This document shows, one piece after another, positions 1-6,328 of a stretch of 8,006 nt of DNA. The stretch's first letter is position 1, and every line of letters begins with the position of its first letter. This stretch comes from Kiritimatiellales bacterium (GTDB lineage Bacteria > Verrucomicrobiota > Kiritimatiellia > Kiritimatiellales > Pontiellaceae). The notes beneath the pieces are model-generated. The model was not told the DNA's origin. It made no database searches and was given only the letters and a program-made list of their open reading frames with translations. The stretch covers positions 1 to 8,006 of the forward strand of contig JAIPIO010000184.1 in the NCBI GenBank assembly GCA_021734595.1, given 5' to 3'. The position numbers were made by a program, and so were the translations under genes.

Positions 1-1751
1 GGCAGCCGCAATGGAATGCGGACAAGGGGTTCGTCTACGCCCAGGAATCGATCATCTCCGGCGGTCTCACGCTGGTCGAAGGGCGAAACGTGCACTTTGG
101 CCCGATCAACCCGGAGGAGGCGCGAAAAATCTTTATCCGCGAAGGAATGGTGCCGGGCAAGCTGAGCACGCGCAGCGGGTGGATCAAGCTGCATCGGCGC
201 ATGCTCGACGAGATCACCTCGCTGGAGGAAAAAATCCGTCGCCCCGGCTCGCTGCTCGACACAGATGCAATCTTCGACCATTTCGACCATCAACTTCCGC
301 CCGATGTCTATTCCGTTAAAACCCTGGAAAAATGGATTGGCAAAACCAAGGCGCGCATCGCCATGCGCATGGAGGATGCGATGTATCCCCAATCCACGCC
401 CATCACGCCGAAGGACTACCCCGACGAACTGACCTTCCACGAAGAGGATTTCCATCTGATCTACACCTTCGATCCCGGCGAGGAACTCGATGGCATCGCT
501 CTCGTCTGCCCGACCGACAAGCTCGCCTTCCTTCCCGACTGGGCCCCCGACTGGCTTGTACCCGGCTGGCTCGCGGAAAAGGTCGGACGCCTATTGCGCA
601 CCCTCCCCAAAAGCCTGCGCACCGTGATCATGCCCATCGACCAAACCGCAAAGGATTTTGCCCTCACTTGCACACGTGTAGGCAGGCAGCAGCCGTTGAT
701 GGATTCGCTATCGTCCTATCTCCAGCAGGAATTCAAGCTTCCCGCCGATGCATCCGACTTTGATGAAACGGCCCTTCCCGCCTTTCTTCGTATGAAGGTG
801 ATCGAGACGGAGAACAATGAAATCGTACACATCCACTCCTCCATTTCCGACGAGCACCGGCTTTCCGTGCATCGTAGCGGCGCGGAAATGGCCTTTGCCA
901 AATGGTCGTTACCGCCGCAAAAGGCATGGCCGGGCGACGTTCTTCCAACATTCATCACCGGCGCGGACAGCAAGAAAACCCGTGGCTACCCCGCACTGAC
1001 CGCCGACGTGTCCGGCGTTGGCAGGCAGGTATTCATAAGCCAAACCGCTGCCGAACATTCACACCGCGCCGGACTCGTCAAACTGTTCCGCATGCAGTTT
1101 GCCGACCAAGTAAAGTATGTCGAGAAACGCCCGCCCCTCACCCCGGCCATCCAACTGACCATGTCCACCATCGATGATGAATTCCTGACCGGTTTTTTCG
1201 ATGCGGCAATCCATGACGCACTAACCGAAGACAGCACCGTGGAGATACGCGACGCCATCACCTTTGCGCAATGCGCGGAGAAGGCGCGGACCATCCTCTA
1301 CGAAACAGCCGCCGAGCAGACGGAAATTCTCGGAATCCTGTTGGAGCAGCGCGAGAAAATAATTTCCGGCCTGGAGCGACTCGCCGGCGCGGACGACTCG
1401 CGCTACGACCTCGAAATGCAGTTGGAGTTTTTGTTCCGCCCCGGCTTTTTCCAAACATTGGAAGTCTTCCACCGCTACCCACGCTACCTCAAGGCCATGC
1501 AGGTTCGCATCCAACGCATTCGCAACAATCCACAGGCCGACCTGCGCAAACTGGCCGAAATCGAGCCGTTCCAAAACCGGCTCACCGCAAAAATGCTGGA
1601 GACCGAAAACCTTTGCGAAGCGCACGACCTGATCGAATTCGCCATGCTCGTGGAGGAGTTCCGAGTCAACCGCTTCGCGCCGGAAATCAAGACGCCCGCA
1701 AAGGTTTCCGCCCAGCGGCTCGATGCCGCGTGGAATGAGCTGTCGGATTAA
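1..1751 (+). CDS. hrpA: ATP-dependent RNA helicase HrpA, C-terminal part (5' end outside window)
   Basis: This is the C-terminal ~582 residues of a DEAH-box RNA helicase of the HrpA type; the reading frame is open from base 3 and ends at TAA 1749-1751. HrpA unwinds RNA with ATP, and the E. coli protein is about 1300 residues. The helicase core lies upstream of the window. What is visible is the helicase-associated/OB-like region (GGLTLVEGRNVHFGPINP followed by ARKIFIREGMV) and then the DUF3418 region found in HrpA. Recognisable HrpA blocks are EEKIRRPGSLLD, a FDPGEELDGI segment, PDWLVPGWLAEKVGRLLRTL with PKSLR, and a final segment resembling the E. coli end (RFAPEIKTP...RLDAAWNELS). The family match comes from remembered HrpA sequence and is strong. 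The protein looks intact to its end. It faces the minus-strand hydrolase gene across 26 bp with no clear hairpin-plus-T terminator. One palindrome of the dispersed family lies inside it at 1449-1463. Confidence 0.92.
   Translation, partial: QPQWNADKGFVYAQESIISGGLTLVEGRNVHFGPINPEEARKIFIREGMVPGKLSTRSGWIKLHRRMLDEITSLEEKIRRPGSLLDTDAIFDHFDHQLPPDVYSVKTLEKWIGKTKARIAMRMEDAMYPQSTPITPKDYPDELTFHEEDFHLIYTFDPGEELDGIALVCPTDKLAFLPDWAPDWLVPGWLAEKVGRLLRTLPKSLRTVIMPIDQTAKDFALTCTRVGRQQPLMDSLSSYLQQEFKLPADASDFDETALPAFLRMKVIETENNEIVHIHSSISDEHRLSVHRSGAEMAFAKWSLPPQKAWPGDVLPTFITGADSKKTRGYPALTADVSGVGRQVFISQTAAEHSHRAGLVKLFRMQFADQVKYVEKRPPLTPAIQLTMSTIDDEFLTGFFDAAIHDALTEDSTVEIRDAITFAQCAEKARTILYETAAEQTEILGILLEQREKIISGLERLAGADDSRYDLEMQLEFLFRPGFFQTLEVFHRYPRYLKAMQVRIQRIRNNPQADLRKLAEIEPFQNRLTAKMLETENLCEAHDLIEFAMLVEEFRVNRFAPEIKTPAKVSAQRLDAAWNELSD
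1449..1463. repeat. Dispersed palindrome copy inside hrpA
   Basis: The sequence TTCCAAACATTGGAA is an exact match to TTCCA-N5-TGGAA, with 6-base arms TTCCAA/TTGGAA around ACA. It is read in frame as F-Q-T-L-E within HrpA. It falls in the poorly conserved C-terminal part of the protein and does not look like an insertion relative to E. coli HrpA as I recall it. Confidence 0.7.
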
Positions 1752-1777
1752 GCCGCCGATCTGAAAAAGACGCGTTG

Positions 1778-3418
1778 CTACAGCTTGATGAGTCGCACAA
1801 AACTTATAACCGCATCTTTTTCCAATGATTGGATAAAAAAGTCGTTCGCTTTTCCAGACGTTGGGAACATCATGTTCCCGATGAAAAACGTGGCTGTTTT
1901 CACCGCACCGCTGTCGCCGCACTGGATCTCTTTTTTCACGGGGCCTTTGGCCCCCTTGTAAGCCAGCGCCCATTTGGCGTTGTCGCGATCATAATAGGTA
2001 ATCTTTATTGCAACCCTGTGCGGCCCACCCTTCAGGAACCGGTCATCCATTGCAAAGCCGATTTTGTCATTCCGCTTCCTAATGTCGGTGCGCCGCGCTG
2101 TAAAATCATATTGATGATCTTTGTGATGCCCCTTTTGCTTCTGCACAACCACTTTTTCGGTGGCAATGGCCTTGAATTTTCCGTCATCGCGCTGATACAG
2201 CCAACGTTCAAAATTCTTAACGGGCTGCTCGTTGCGCTCCTTGGTTTTAACCACGCTTTCGCGCAGATGGCACCAGACATCCGGCGATTCGGTCACGTTT
2301 TTACCCAAGCTCAACGCGGTGTAGGCCAGTAGCGGCGGATCAACCAACCGGGACTGGTTTTCCACCCACAGCATATTGCGGCGCATCTGCAAGGCGCGCA
2401 GCATCGATTCCCGGTAGCGGTGCGACCAGGTGGAGACCGGACCGAAACGCGCCACATGGATGCTTGGTGTGTACTCCTCGTTTTCGTCGAGCGAGGCCCG
2501 GTTTTCCGCGATCAGCGGCGCCGATTCATCGACGCACAGATAATCATCCTCATCAAGATACTGCCCCAGCGCCTTATTCTGGCAATGGAGCATATACATC
2601 TCCACAAAGCCGTTGCGCTGGCCCATGCCCATTTTCATCGTCAGTTCCAGATCGCGTTCCTGGTGCGACACCATGCACAACTTGCGCTCCACGCCCTCAC
2701 AGGCGTCCGCCCATCCCTGCATGCGTTCCACAAAAAACTTCCGGTTCGGATCATCTTCTTCCGGCCCGTTGCCCTCTTCGCCGCGCGAACCGGAAAACAG
2801 ATGGACATACATGCTGTTGACTTCGTCCATCTGCGGAATGCCGCTTTTACCGAACGCCATGAGCATGCGGAGATAGCGTTTGTGATATTCCGGGTGGTAG
2901 ATATCCAGGTTAACGATCTGGAACGGCGTGCCGATGTTGTCCAGCCCGTGCTTTTTCATGGTCAGTTTGGGAATGCTATACCGAGCCAGCCAGCGCGGAG
3001 CACTCTGCTGCTTCACGGCGCCCCGTTCCCAGCCGTTTGGATATTTCGTTTCGTTGGGAAAAGAGAGCATCTCCCAGACCGATGCGCGCAGATGCAGGCC
3101 GATAAAATACTTCCCGCCCTCGGAATATTCCAGAATCTCCTGCCGCAGGCTTTCAAAATCAAACGTCCCCTCCTGCGGTTCGAGCGTGCTCCAACTGCAG
3201 TTGATATCCCGCATTTGGCGTCCGGGAAAATCCTTCACCTCGTCCTTGCCCGGAAATTTAATGCCGCTGGAAGGGTGCGGCATCACGTCCGGCGGCAGCG
3301 ACCAATCCCAACCATCGATGATGTCATCCGAACTCCGCCATTCCTGCGCCATGGCGCCGAAGCCCATTGCGGGAATCATACTGAACAGCAAAACAATACA
3401 GATCCATGTCCTCCGCAA
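1778..3418 (-). CDS. Secreted glycoside-hydrolase-like TIM-barrel protein with C-terminal jelly-roll-like module
   Basis: I cannot name an exact family. With the TTG start at 3418 the product is 546 residues and begins with a textbook signal peptide: Met, two Arg, a hydrophobic stretch (WICIVLLFSMIPAMGF), then AMA before QEW. An exported protein is therefore likely. The segment WSTLEPQEGTFDF (about residues 76-88) resembles the W-x-x-LEP-x-x-G-x-F-D motif near the start of (beta/alpha)8 barrels of beta-galactosidase-like and cellulase-like hydrolases. APRWLA follows at about 140-145. The stretch MYVHLFSGSRGEEG (about 203-216) could hold a catalytic Glu, which is inference. From about residue 450 to the end (HRVAIKITYYD, VKTATFFIG, NDFFIQS, VRLIKL) the pattern is that of a beta-sandwich module common at the ends of Verrucomicrobia/Planctomycetes hydrolases. 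Substrate is unknown. An in-frame ATG at 3523 would add 35 residues before the signal peptide and has no convincing ribosome binding site. It lies downstream of pssA on the same strand but is probably a separate unit. Two palindrome copies sit at its 3' end. Confidence 0.6.
   Translation of the reverse strand: MRRTWICIVLLFSMIPAMGFGAMAQEWRSSDDIIDGWDWSLPPDVMPHPSSGIKFPGKDEVKDFPGRQMRDINCSWSTLEPQEGTFDFESLRQEILEYSEGGKYFIGLHLRASVWEMLSFPNETKYPNGWERGAVKQQSAPRWLARYSIPKLTMKKHGLDNIGTPFQIVNLDIYHPEYHKRYLRMLMAFGKSGIPQMDEVNSMYVHLFSGSRGEEGNGPEEDDPNRKFFVERMQGWADACEGVERKLCMVSHQERDLELTMKMGMGQRNGFVEMYMLHCQNKALGQYLDEDDYLCVDESAPLIAENRASLDENEEYTPSIHVARFGPVSTWSHRYRESMLRALQMRRNMLWVENQSRLVDPPLLAYTALSLGKNVTESPDVWCHLRESVVKTKERNEQPVKNFERWLYQRDDGKFKAIATEKVVVQKQKGHHKDHQYDFTARRTDIRKRNDKIGFAMDDRFLKGGPHRVAIKITYYDRDNAKWALAYKGAKGPVKKEIQCGDSGAVKTATFFIGNMMFPTSGKANDFFIQSLEKDAVISFVRLIKL
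1820..1866. repeat. Pair of imperfect dispersed palindromes at the 3' end of the hydrolase gene
   Basis: Two near-copies lie here: TTCCAATGATTGGAT at 1820-1834 and TTCCAGACGTTGGGA at 1852-1866. Each has one mismatch to TTCCA-N5-TGGAA. The second, with flanks (1850-1868), differs from the right arm of the 6230-6277 inverted repeat at only two of 19 bases. Centres are 32 bp apart. Both are coding on the minus strand and are read as IQSLEK and FPTSGK. Confidence 0.55.
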
Positions 3419-3428
3419 AATCACCTCC
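3416..3428 (-). promoter_or_regulatory. Strong Shine-Dalgarno and TTG start of the hydrolase gene
   Basis: On the minus strand GGAGGTGA (3428 to 3421) precedes a TTG codon at 3418-3416, with five bases between GGAGG and the start. Translation from this TTG gives Met-Arg-Arg and then the hydrophobic core of the signal peptide. The upstream ATG codons at 3523 and 3460 lack comparable binding sites and would put an unusual tail before the signal peptide. A second GGAGG just inside the gene precedes an out-of-frame ATG and is probably coincidental. Confidence 0.65.
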
Positions 3429-3440
3429 GCAAGAAAATAC

Positions 3441-3446
3441 AGTATA
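3441..3446 (-). promoter_or_regulatory. Possible -10 element for the hydrolase gene
   Basis: The minus strand reads TATACT here, five of six matches to the -10 consensus, about 23 bases before the TTG start. No good -35 hexamer is visible at 16-18 bp. If real, transcription would start near 3434, downstream of the alternative ATG codons, which fits the TTG start. Confidence 0.3.
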
Positions 3447-3506
3447 TCAAACCCGCGCATGTTGTTCTGTTTTCGATGCGTTTGCAGAGCCTGTAAATCA
3501 TAGCAT

Positions 3507-3533
3507 CGGATTTTTACCGACATTGTAAATCCG
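3507..3533 (-). other. Bulged hairpin in the pssA-hydrolase intergenic region
   Basis: The arms CGGATTTTTAC (3507-3517) and GTAAATCCG (3525-3533) pair over nine base pairs with a two-base bulge and a seven-base loop. The hairpin starts about ten bases after the pssA stop on the minus strand. There is no T-run after the stem, so it is at best an mRNA 3'-end stabiliser or a weak terminator of the lipid operon. The rest of the 124 bp gap (3419-3542) holds the candidate -10 element and the ribosome binding site of the hydrolase gene. Confidence 0.35.
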
Positions 3534-3542
3534 GCAGCAACA

Positions 3543-4352
3543 CTACAACTTCCGCAGCGTGTTCACGACGGCCGACTCTTCATCCTCGGCAACGCTTTTG
3601 AGCACAACCTCCGCGATCGGTCCCGAGAGAAGGTAGAGGTGCACCAGCGCAAAAAAAGCGTAAACGCCGAACTGGAACAGCGAAAAAACAATGAGGGCCA
3701 GCAACCCCGTACGAACCCCTATCGGTCCCGCCCGGAATATTTTTTTCGCGTGCATATATTCAAATCGGCTCACCATCAGAAATCCCATGCATAAGGCATA
3801 AGCGAGTACCGCGATCACCTGTAGCCGCAGATCCGGGTCGATCCGGCCGAGCAACAGTATGACGGAGCATACAGACACCGCAGCGGCCGGCGACGGCAAA
3901 CCGACAAACATCCCTTTTGTTCCGGTATCAGACAGCGCAATGGTGTTGTAGTAGGCTAAGCGCCACATGGTGCAGAGTGCATAGAAGCCGGCAGCCGCCC
4001 ATGCGACCCATCCGCCCGCCGGGAAAAACTCCATCAAACCCAGCCCGATCTGATAGATGAGTATGGCCGGGGCCACCCCGAACGAGATCAGGTCTGCCAT
4101 AGAATCGAGTTGCATGCCATGCAGACTCTCCGCATGCAGCTTGCGCGCCACATACCCGTCGAACATATCGAAAACGATGGCCGCGAAAATCAGCCAGACA
4201 GCCAACGCCGGCACGGCGGACGTTCCTCCTGGGTTCCGGATCAGGTAAACGATTGCAGACAGTCCGCACAGCGCATTGCAAAGCGTGATCGAACATGGAA
4301 TGAACGATAGATTACCGTTCCACACTTTTATTTTATTCAGTTTAAAATACAT
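3543..4352 (-). CDS. pssA: CDP-diacylglycerol-serine O-phosphatidyltransferase
   Basis: This integral membrane enzyme joins L-serine to CDP-diacylglycerol to make phosphatidylserine, the substrate of the Psd encoded just upstream. The 269-residue protein has the complete CDP-alcohol phosphatidyltransferase signature DG-x2-AR-x8-G-x3-D-x3-D at residues 65-87 (D65 G66, A69 R70, G79, D83, D87), with D62 completing D-x-x-DG. MFVGLPSPAAA at 148-158 is typical of the PssA subgroup that acts on serine. Multiple hydrophobic helices follow (for example 157-169, 176-194, 215-242). The start at 4352 is preceded by AAAAGGA at good spacing and lies 11 bp after the psd stop, so the two are very likely co-transcribed. 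The highly charged end (VAEDEESAVVNTLRKL) is a plausible cytoplasmic tail. The TAG stop is at 3543-3545. Confidence 0.93.
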   Translation of the reverse strand: MYFKLNKIKVWNGNLSFIPCSITLCNALCGLSAIVYLIRNPGGTSAVPALAVWLIFAAIVFDMFDGYVARKLHAESLHGMQLDSMADLISFGVAPAILIYQIGLGLMEFFPAGGWVAWAAAGFYALCTMWRLAYYNTIALSDTGTKGMFVGLPSPAAAVSVCSVILLLGRIDPDLRLQVIAVLAYALCMGFLMVSRFEYMHAKKIFRAGPIGVRTGLLALIVFSLFQFGVYAFFALVHLYLLSGPIAEVVLKSVAEDEESAVVNTLRKL

Positions 4353-4363
4353 AATGTCCTTTT

Positions 4364-5056
4364 CTACAAATCAATGCGAGCGATGACCGAGGAACCGGAA
4401 CGGACTTTGTCGCCAATGGCCACCGCTACCTTCATCCAGGGTTCGCACGGCAGATACAGTTCCGTTCGTGATCCGAATTTGATCATCCCGTATATTTCGC
4501 CCTTCACCAGCGATGCTCCCGGTTCGGGACTACACACGATCCGTCGCGCGATAGCACCGGAAACCTGCCGTACGGCCACTGGGAAAACCCGACCGGCGGC
4601 CCGACCGGTTCCGGCAATCACCAGCGACTCGTTTTCCCTGATACACTCCGGACTGCGCGCATCATGAAACCGGCCCTCTTTATATCGCTTGTATTCCACT
4701 TTGAATTCGCTAGGCGCCCGATTTATATGCACATCCAACACGGATAGGAAAATACCAACACAAAGCAGCTCCTGTCCCTCAAAAAGTTCAATTTTGTGAT
4801 CCGACACAATCCCAATGTCGCGTACCACTCCATCCGCCGGAGAAACCAGCAGGTTTTCATCGGATGGAATCACCCGGTTCGGCACCCGGAAAAATGCGGC
4901 AATCGCAAGCCATAAGAGCGTGGTCAATGCCAACAGAACAATTCCCGCCACCCTCAACTGGAGATAAAACGCCACAAACAGCCACAGTATCCCCAGCACC
5001 AATGCAACGCCACCGCTCCCCATCCATTCTCTTTTTCCGTATCCAGCAAGTTTCAT
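4364..5056 (-). CDS. psd: Phosphatidylserine decarboxylase proenzyme (short, membrane-anchored type)
   Basis: This enzyme decarboxylates phosphatidylserine to phosphatidylethanolamine using a pyruvoyl group made by self-cleavage. The 230-residue length and the FGSR cleavage site (G195-S196) place it in the short Psd subfamily seen in Sinorhizobium-like and many other bacteria, not the ~320-residue E. coli type with LGST. The probable self-cleavage triad is visible: D75 in SPADG, H110 in SVLDVHINRAP, and S196. The N-terminus carries two hydrophobic segments (about residues 17-33 and 36-56) that anchor it at the inner membrane. Ser196 would become the pyruvoyl group, leaving a small alpha chain of about 35 residues. 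It starts 2 bp after the DUF2062 gene stop and is followed after 11 bp by pssA, giving a PE-synthesis operon. The binding site before its start is weak (GGGA), which suggests translational coupling to the upstream gene. Confidence 0.94.
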   Translation of the reverse strand: MKLAGYGKREWMGSGGVALVLGILWLFVAFYLQLRVAGIVLLALTTLLWLAIAAFFRVPNRVIPSDENLLVSPADGVVRDIGIVSDHKIELFEGQELLCVGIFLSVLDVHINRAPSEFKVEYKRYKEGRFHDARSPECIRENESLVIAGTGRAAGRVFPVAVRQVSGAIARRIVCSPEPGASLVKGEIYGMIKFGSRTELYLPCEPWMKVAVAIGDKVRSGSSVIARIDL

Positions 5057-5058
5057 TT

Positions 5059-5601
5059 TTAAATTCCCGTTTTTTCGAAGGCCCGTCTGCTCAGGTGCGT
5101 TGCCCGTTTCTCGCGCCGTTCGGTTTTTTTGATGCGGTATCGTTTAACGAGCATGACGGTTGCAGGATAACCGGCTGCGGCCGCCAACACACCGAATATC
5201 AGTCCGCCCACCAGAAAGGATAGCACCAGTTCCCACCCGAAACTCAGCAGCGTTCCAATGGATGGAGTTTCAATAATGGCCCCAGACATCTTCCGGATGG
5301 CCGCATACGATAAAGGCTTTCCGATCAGATAGCTTCCCGCCAGGCACTGCAACGGATAGATGAACGGGATCGTCAACGGATTGCTCACCCATGTACTCAA
5401 CAGTGCGGCAACCCGGGCACCGCGAACCAGCACTGCCAAGGGAAAAGCAACCAGCATCTGCAGGGAAAACGGGATAATAAATGCGGAGAAAAGACCGACC
5501 GCCACACCGCGTCCCACAGACTCCGGCGATCCCGGATGCTTGAGCATACGCAGATACGTTTGCCTTATCTGTTTTCTATAAGATAGTCTCATCACCATCA
5601 C
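5059..5601 (-). CDS. DUF2062 domain membrane protein
   Basis: A small membrane protein of about 180 residues of the DUF2062 family, whose biochemical role is not established. The family pattern is clear: a basic N-terminus (SYRKQIRQTYLRMLKHPGSPESVGRGVAVG), a first hydrophobic segment with FSLQMLVAFPLA, then R-x-x-x-A-x-x-x-TWVSNPLTIPFIY (about 63-82), a glycine-rich helix at about 122-147, and a strongly basic C-terminal tail from about 153. The first possible codon is GTG at 5601. ATG codons at 5598 and 5592 are equally possible and none has a strong ribosome binding site, so the true start is uncertain by up to three codons. It is the first gene of an operon with psd (2 bp gap) and pssA, which suggests a role linked to the membrane or to phospholipids; that is inference from position. 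A one-mismatch palindrome copy (5253-5267) lies within it. Confidence 0.85.
   Translation of the reverse strand: MMVMRLSYRKQIRQTYLRMLKHPGSPESVGRGVAVGLFSAFIIPFSLQMLVAFPLAVLVRGARVAALLSTWVSNPLTIPFIYPLQCLAGSYLIGKPLSYAAIRKMSGAIIETPSIGTLLSFGWELVLSFLVGGLIFGVLAAAAGYPATVMLVKRYRIKKTERREKRATHLSRRAFEKTGI
5253..5267. repeat. Possible diverged palindrome copy in the DUF2062 gene
   Basis: TTCCAATGGATGGAG has one mismatch to TTCCA-N5-TGGAA and shares its first eight bases with the left arm of the 6230-6277 repeat. It is read on the minus strand as TPSIGT, the same phase as the xPxxGK copies. A single such near-match could arise by chance. Confidence 0.35.
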
Positions 5602-5631
5602 ATCTTCAACGACGTAGCCCCAAAACCCCGC

Positions 5632-5637
5632 ATTATA
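5632..5637 (-). promoter_or_regulatory. Candidate -10 element of the DUF2062-psd-pssA operon
   Basis: The minus strand reads a perfect TATAAT about 30 bases before the first gene. No good -35 hexamer is visible at the standard distance; CTGACA lies only six bases upstream and is too close to serve. The surrounding gap (5602-5770) has an AT-rich stretch but no convincing terminator for the dsrE-like gene that ends at 5771. Confidence 0.4.
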
Positions 5638-5770
5638 TATTTATGTCAGGAATTCGGGATAAGGAACTATGAACTGGCCACGAATGAAAGCTTTATTTCC
5701 CGAAACCATAAGAAAAAATCCCACTTCTGCCGCGCCGCCGCGAATATTGCCGGACAATTCCATTTCTTTC

Positions 5771-6220
5771 CTAAAGGACGATGATCTGATATCCCTTCGC
5801 TATCCATTTGGCAATGCTGGGATGCCCTTCATATTCGCCGTTGAGGAATGCCACCTGCCGGGCCCGCAAATCGTCTTTCACATCAAAGGCTTCGGCGCAG
5901 TAGTCGCAGATTTCCTCTACCACGCCTAATTCCTGTATCGCAACAAACTTTTCATGGAGTTTATGGTTCGGCTTGCGCAACTCGTTGGCCCAGCCCGTGC
6001 CTGCGCCATCGAAAATCAGGGCCACATCATATCCCTTTTCCAGCAACTCCCGGCTGTAGAGCACGGCATGCAGCGCCCGCGCCAGCCCTTCGTGCGTCTC
6101 CGCCCCGGCTTGCAGGATAATGGCCACTTTCCCCGCCGGGGCCCGCTCCGTTTTTTCCGCCGCAAACCCCGTCGCCAACGCAACCGCCACCATGCAAAGT
6201 ATCGCCCATGGATATTTCAT
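5771..6220 (-). CDS. Exported DsrE-family-like protein with CxxC motif
   Basis: A 149-residue protein starting at ATG 6220, chosen because AAAGGAG lies five bases upstream and because translation from it begins with a clear signal peptide (MKYPWAILCMVAVALATGFA, cleaved near residue 20-22). The mature part reads as a DsrE/DsrF-like alpha/beta fold: a first strand KVAIILQAG (31-39), a helix with HAVLYSRELLEKGYDV, the strand VALIFDGAGTGWA (66-78), a cysteine loop VEEICDYCAEAF (101-112), and the closing strand YQIIVL. DsrE-type proteins use a cysteine in sulfur transfer, and here the candidate cysteines are C105 and C108 in a CDYC motif. The signal peptide places it in the envelope, where a sulfur or redox role is possible but unproven. 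The frame stays open upstream to about 7009, but that part overlaps polA antisense and is not real coding. It stands alone between the lipid operon and divergent polA; no partner genes are visible. Confidence 0.75.
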   Translation of the reverse strand: MKYPWAILCMVAVALATGFAAEKTERAPAGKVAIILQAGAETHEGLARALHAVLYSRELLEKGYDVALIFDGAGTGWANELRKPNHKLHEKFVAIQELGVVEEICDYCAEAFDVKDDLRARQVAFLNGEYEGHPSIAKWIAKGYQIIVL

Positions 6221-6225
6221 ACATG

Positions 6226-6232
6226 CTCCTTT
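6226..6232 (-). promoter_or_regulatory. Shine-Dalgarno of the dsrE-like gene, overlapping the inverted repeat
   Basis: AAAGGAG on the minus strand ends five bases before the ATG at 6220. Its AAA (6230-6232) is also the outer end of the 17 bp inverted-repeat arm, so the repeat and the binding site overlap by three bases. Confidence 0.65.
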
Positions 6233-6277
6233 CCAATGTCTGGAAATTTTTATACAGGATTTTCCAGACATTGGAAA
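6230..6277. repeat. Perfect 17 bp inverted repeat built from two palindrome copies
   Basis: TTTCCAATGTCTGGAAA at 6230-6246 is the exact reverse complement of TTTCCAGACATTGGAAA at 6261-6277, with a 14-base AT-rich spacer. Each arm is itself a copy of TTCCA-N5-TGGAA, so the element is a palindrome of palindromes, with centres 31 bp apart. It fills the divergent region between the dsrE-like gene and polA. Without a T-run outside either arm it is a poor terminator, and an operator or a paired repeat unit is more likely. Confidence 0.85.
6249..6277 (-). promoter_or_regulatory. Candidate promoter of the dsrE-like gene inside the inverted repeat
   Basis: On the minus strand TTTCCA (6277 to 6272, four of six matches to the -35 consensus) and TATAAA (6254 to 6249, five of six matches to the -10) are exactly 17 bp apart. 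The -35 is formed by the right repeat arm and the -10 lies in the spacer. Transcription would begin near 6242, within the left arm, so the mRNA would not contain the full hairpin. No equally good promoter is seen for polA. Confidence 0.45.
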
Positions 6278-6295
6278 CCCGCCTGTGTAATATTC

Positions 6296-6310
6296 GGTTT
6301 TCATAAAACC
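6296..6310. repeat. Small hairpin upstream of polA
   Basis: GGTTTT-CAT-AAAACC is a perfect six-base-pair inverted repeat ending 18 bases before the polA ATG. It would lie in the polA leader and could affect initiation. Only the symmetry supports it. Confidence 0.3.
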
Positions 6311-6328
6311 AACGAAACGGGACGTGCT

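Noticed and set aside
1752..1777. Possible shared terminator between the convergent hrpA and hydrolase genes.
   Set aside because: Only a 4-5 bp TCGG/CCGA pairing is visible, overlapping the hrpA stop, and no proper T-run follows on either strand.
1221..1973. Minus-strand open frame of 250 codons spanning the hrpA and hydrolase 3' ends.
   Set aside because: It overlaps well-matched HrpA sequence antisense and the end of the hydrolase gene in another frame, and shows no family pattern.
2420..3496. Plus-strand open frame of 358 codons opposite the hydrolase gene.
   Set aside because: Composition is typical of an antisense shadow (rich in H, R, F). It shows no recognisable motif, while the minus strand shows a signal peptide and domain patterns.
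3419..3523. ATG starts at 3523 and 3460 for the hydrolase gene.
   Set aside because: Neither has a good ribosome binding site, the 3523 ATG lies within a hairpin, and both would put an unusual tail before the signal peptide; the TTG at 3418 fits better.
4855..4869. Possible further palindrome copy, TTTCATCGGATGGAA, in psd.
   Set aside because: It has one mismatch but its central bases do not resemble the other copies, and it encodes an ordinary psd segment (IPSDEN). Chance is the simpler explanation.
5710..5755. Possible terminator for the dsrE-like gene (GC-rich stretch followed by a T-run on the minus strand).
   Set aside because: The GC-rich stretch does not pair with itself into a stable stem next to the T-run.
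5669..5929. Possible small plus-strand gene with AAGGA before an ATG between the DUF2062 and dsrE-like genes.
   Set aside because: More than half of it is antisense to the dsrE-like gene, the encoded sequence has no recognisable features, and a chance AAGGA is common.
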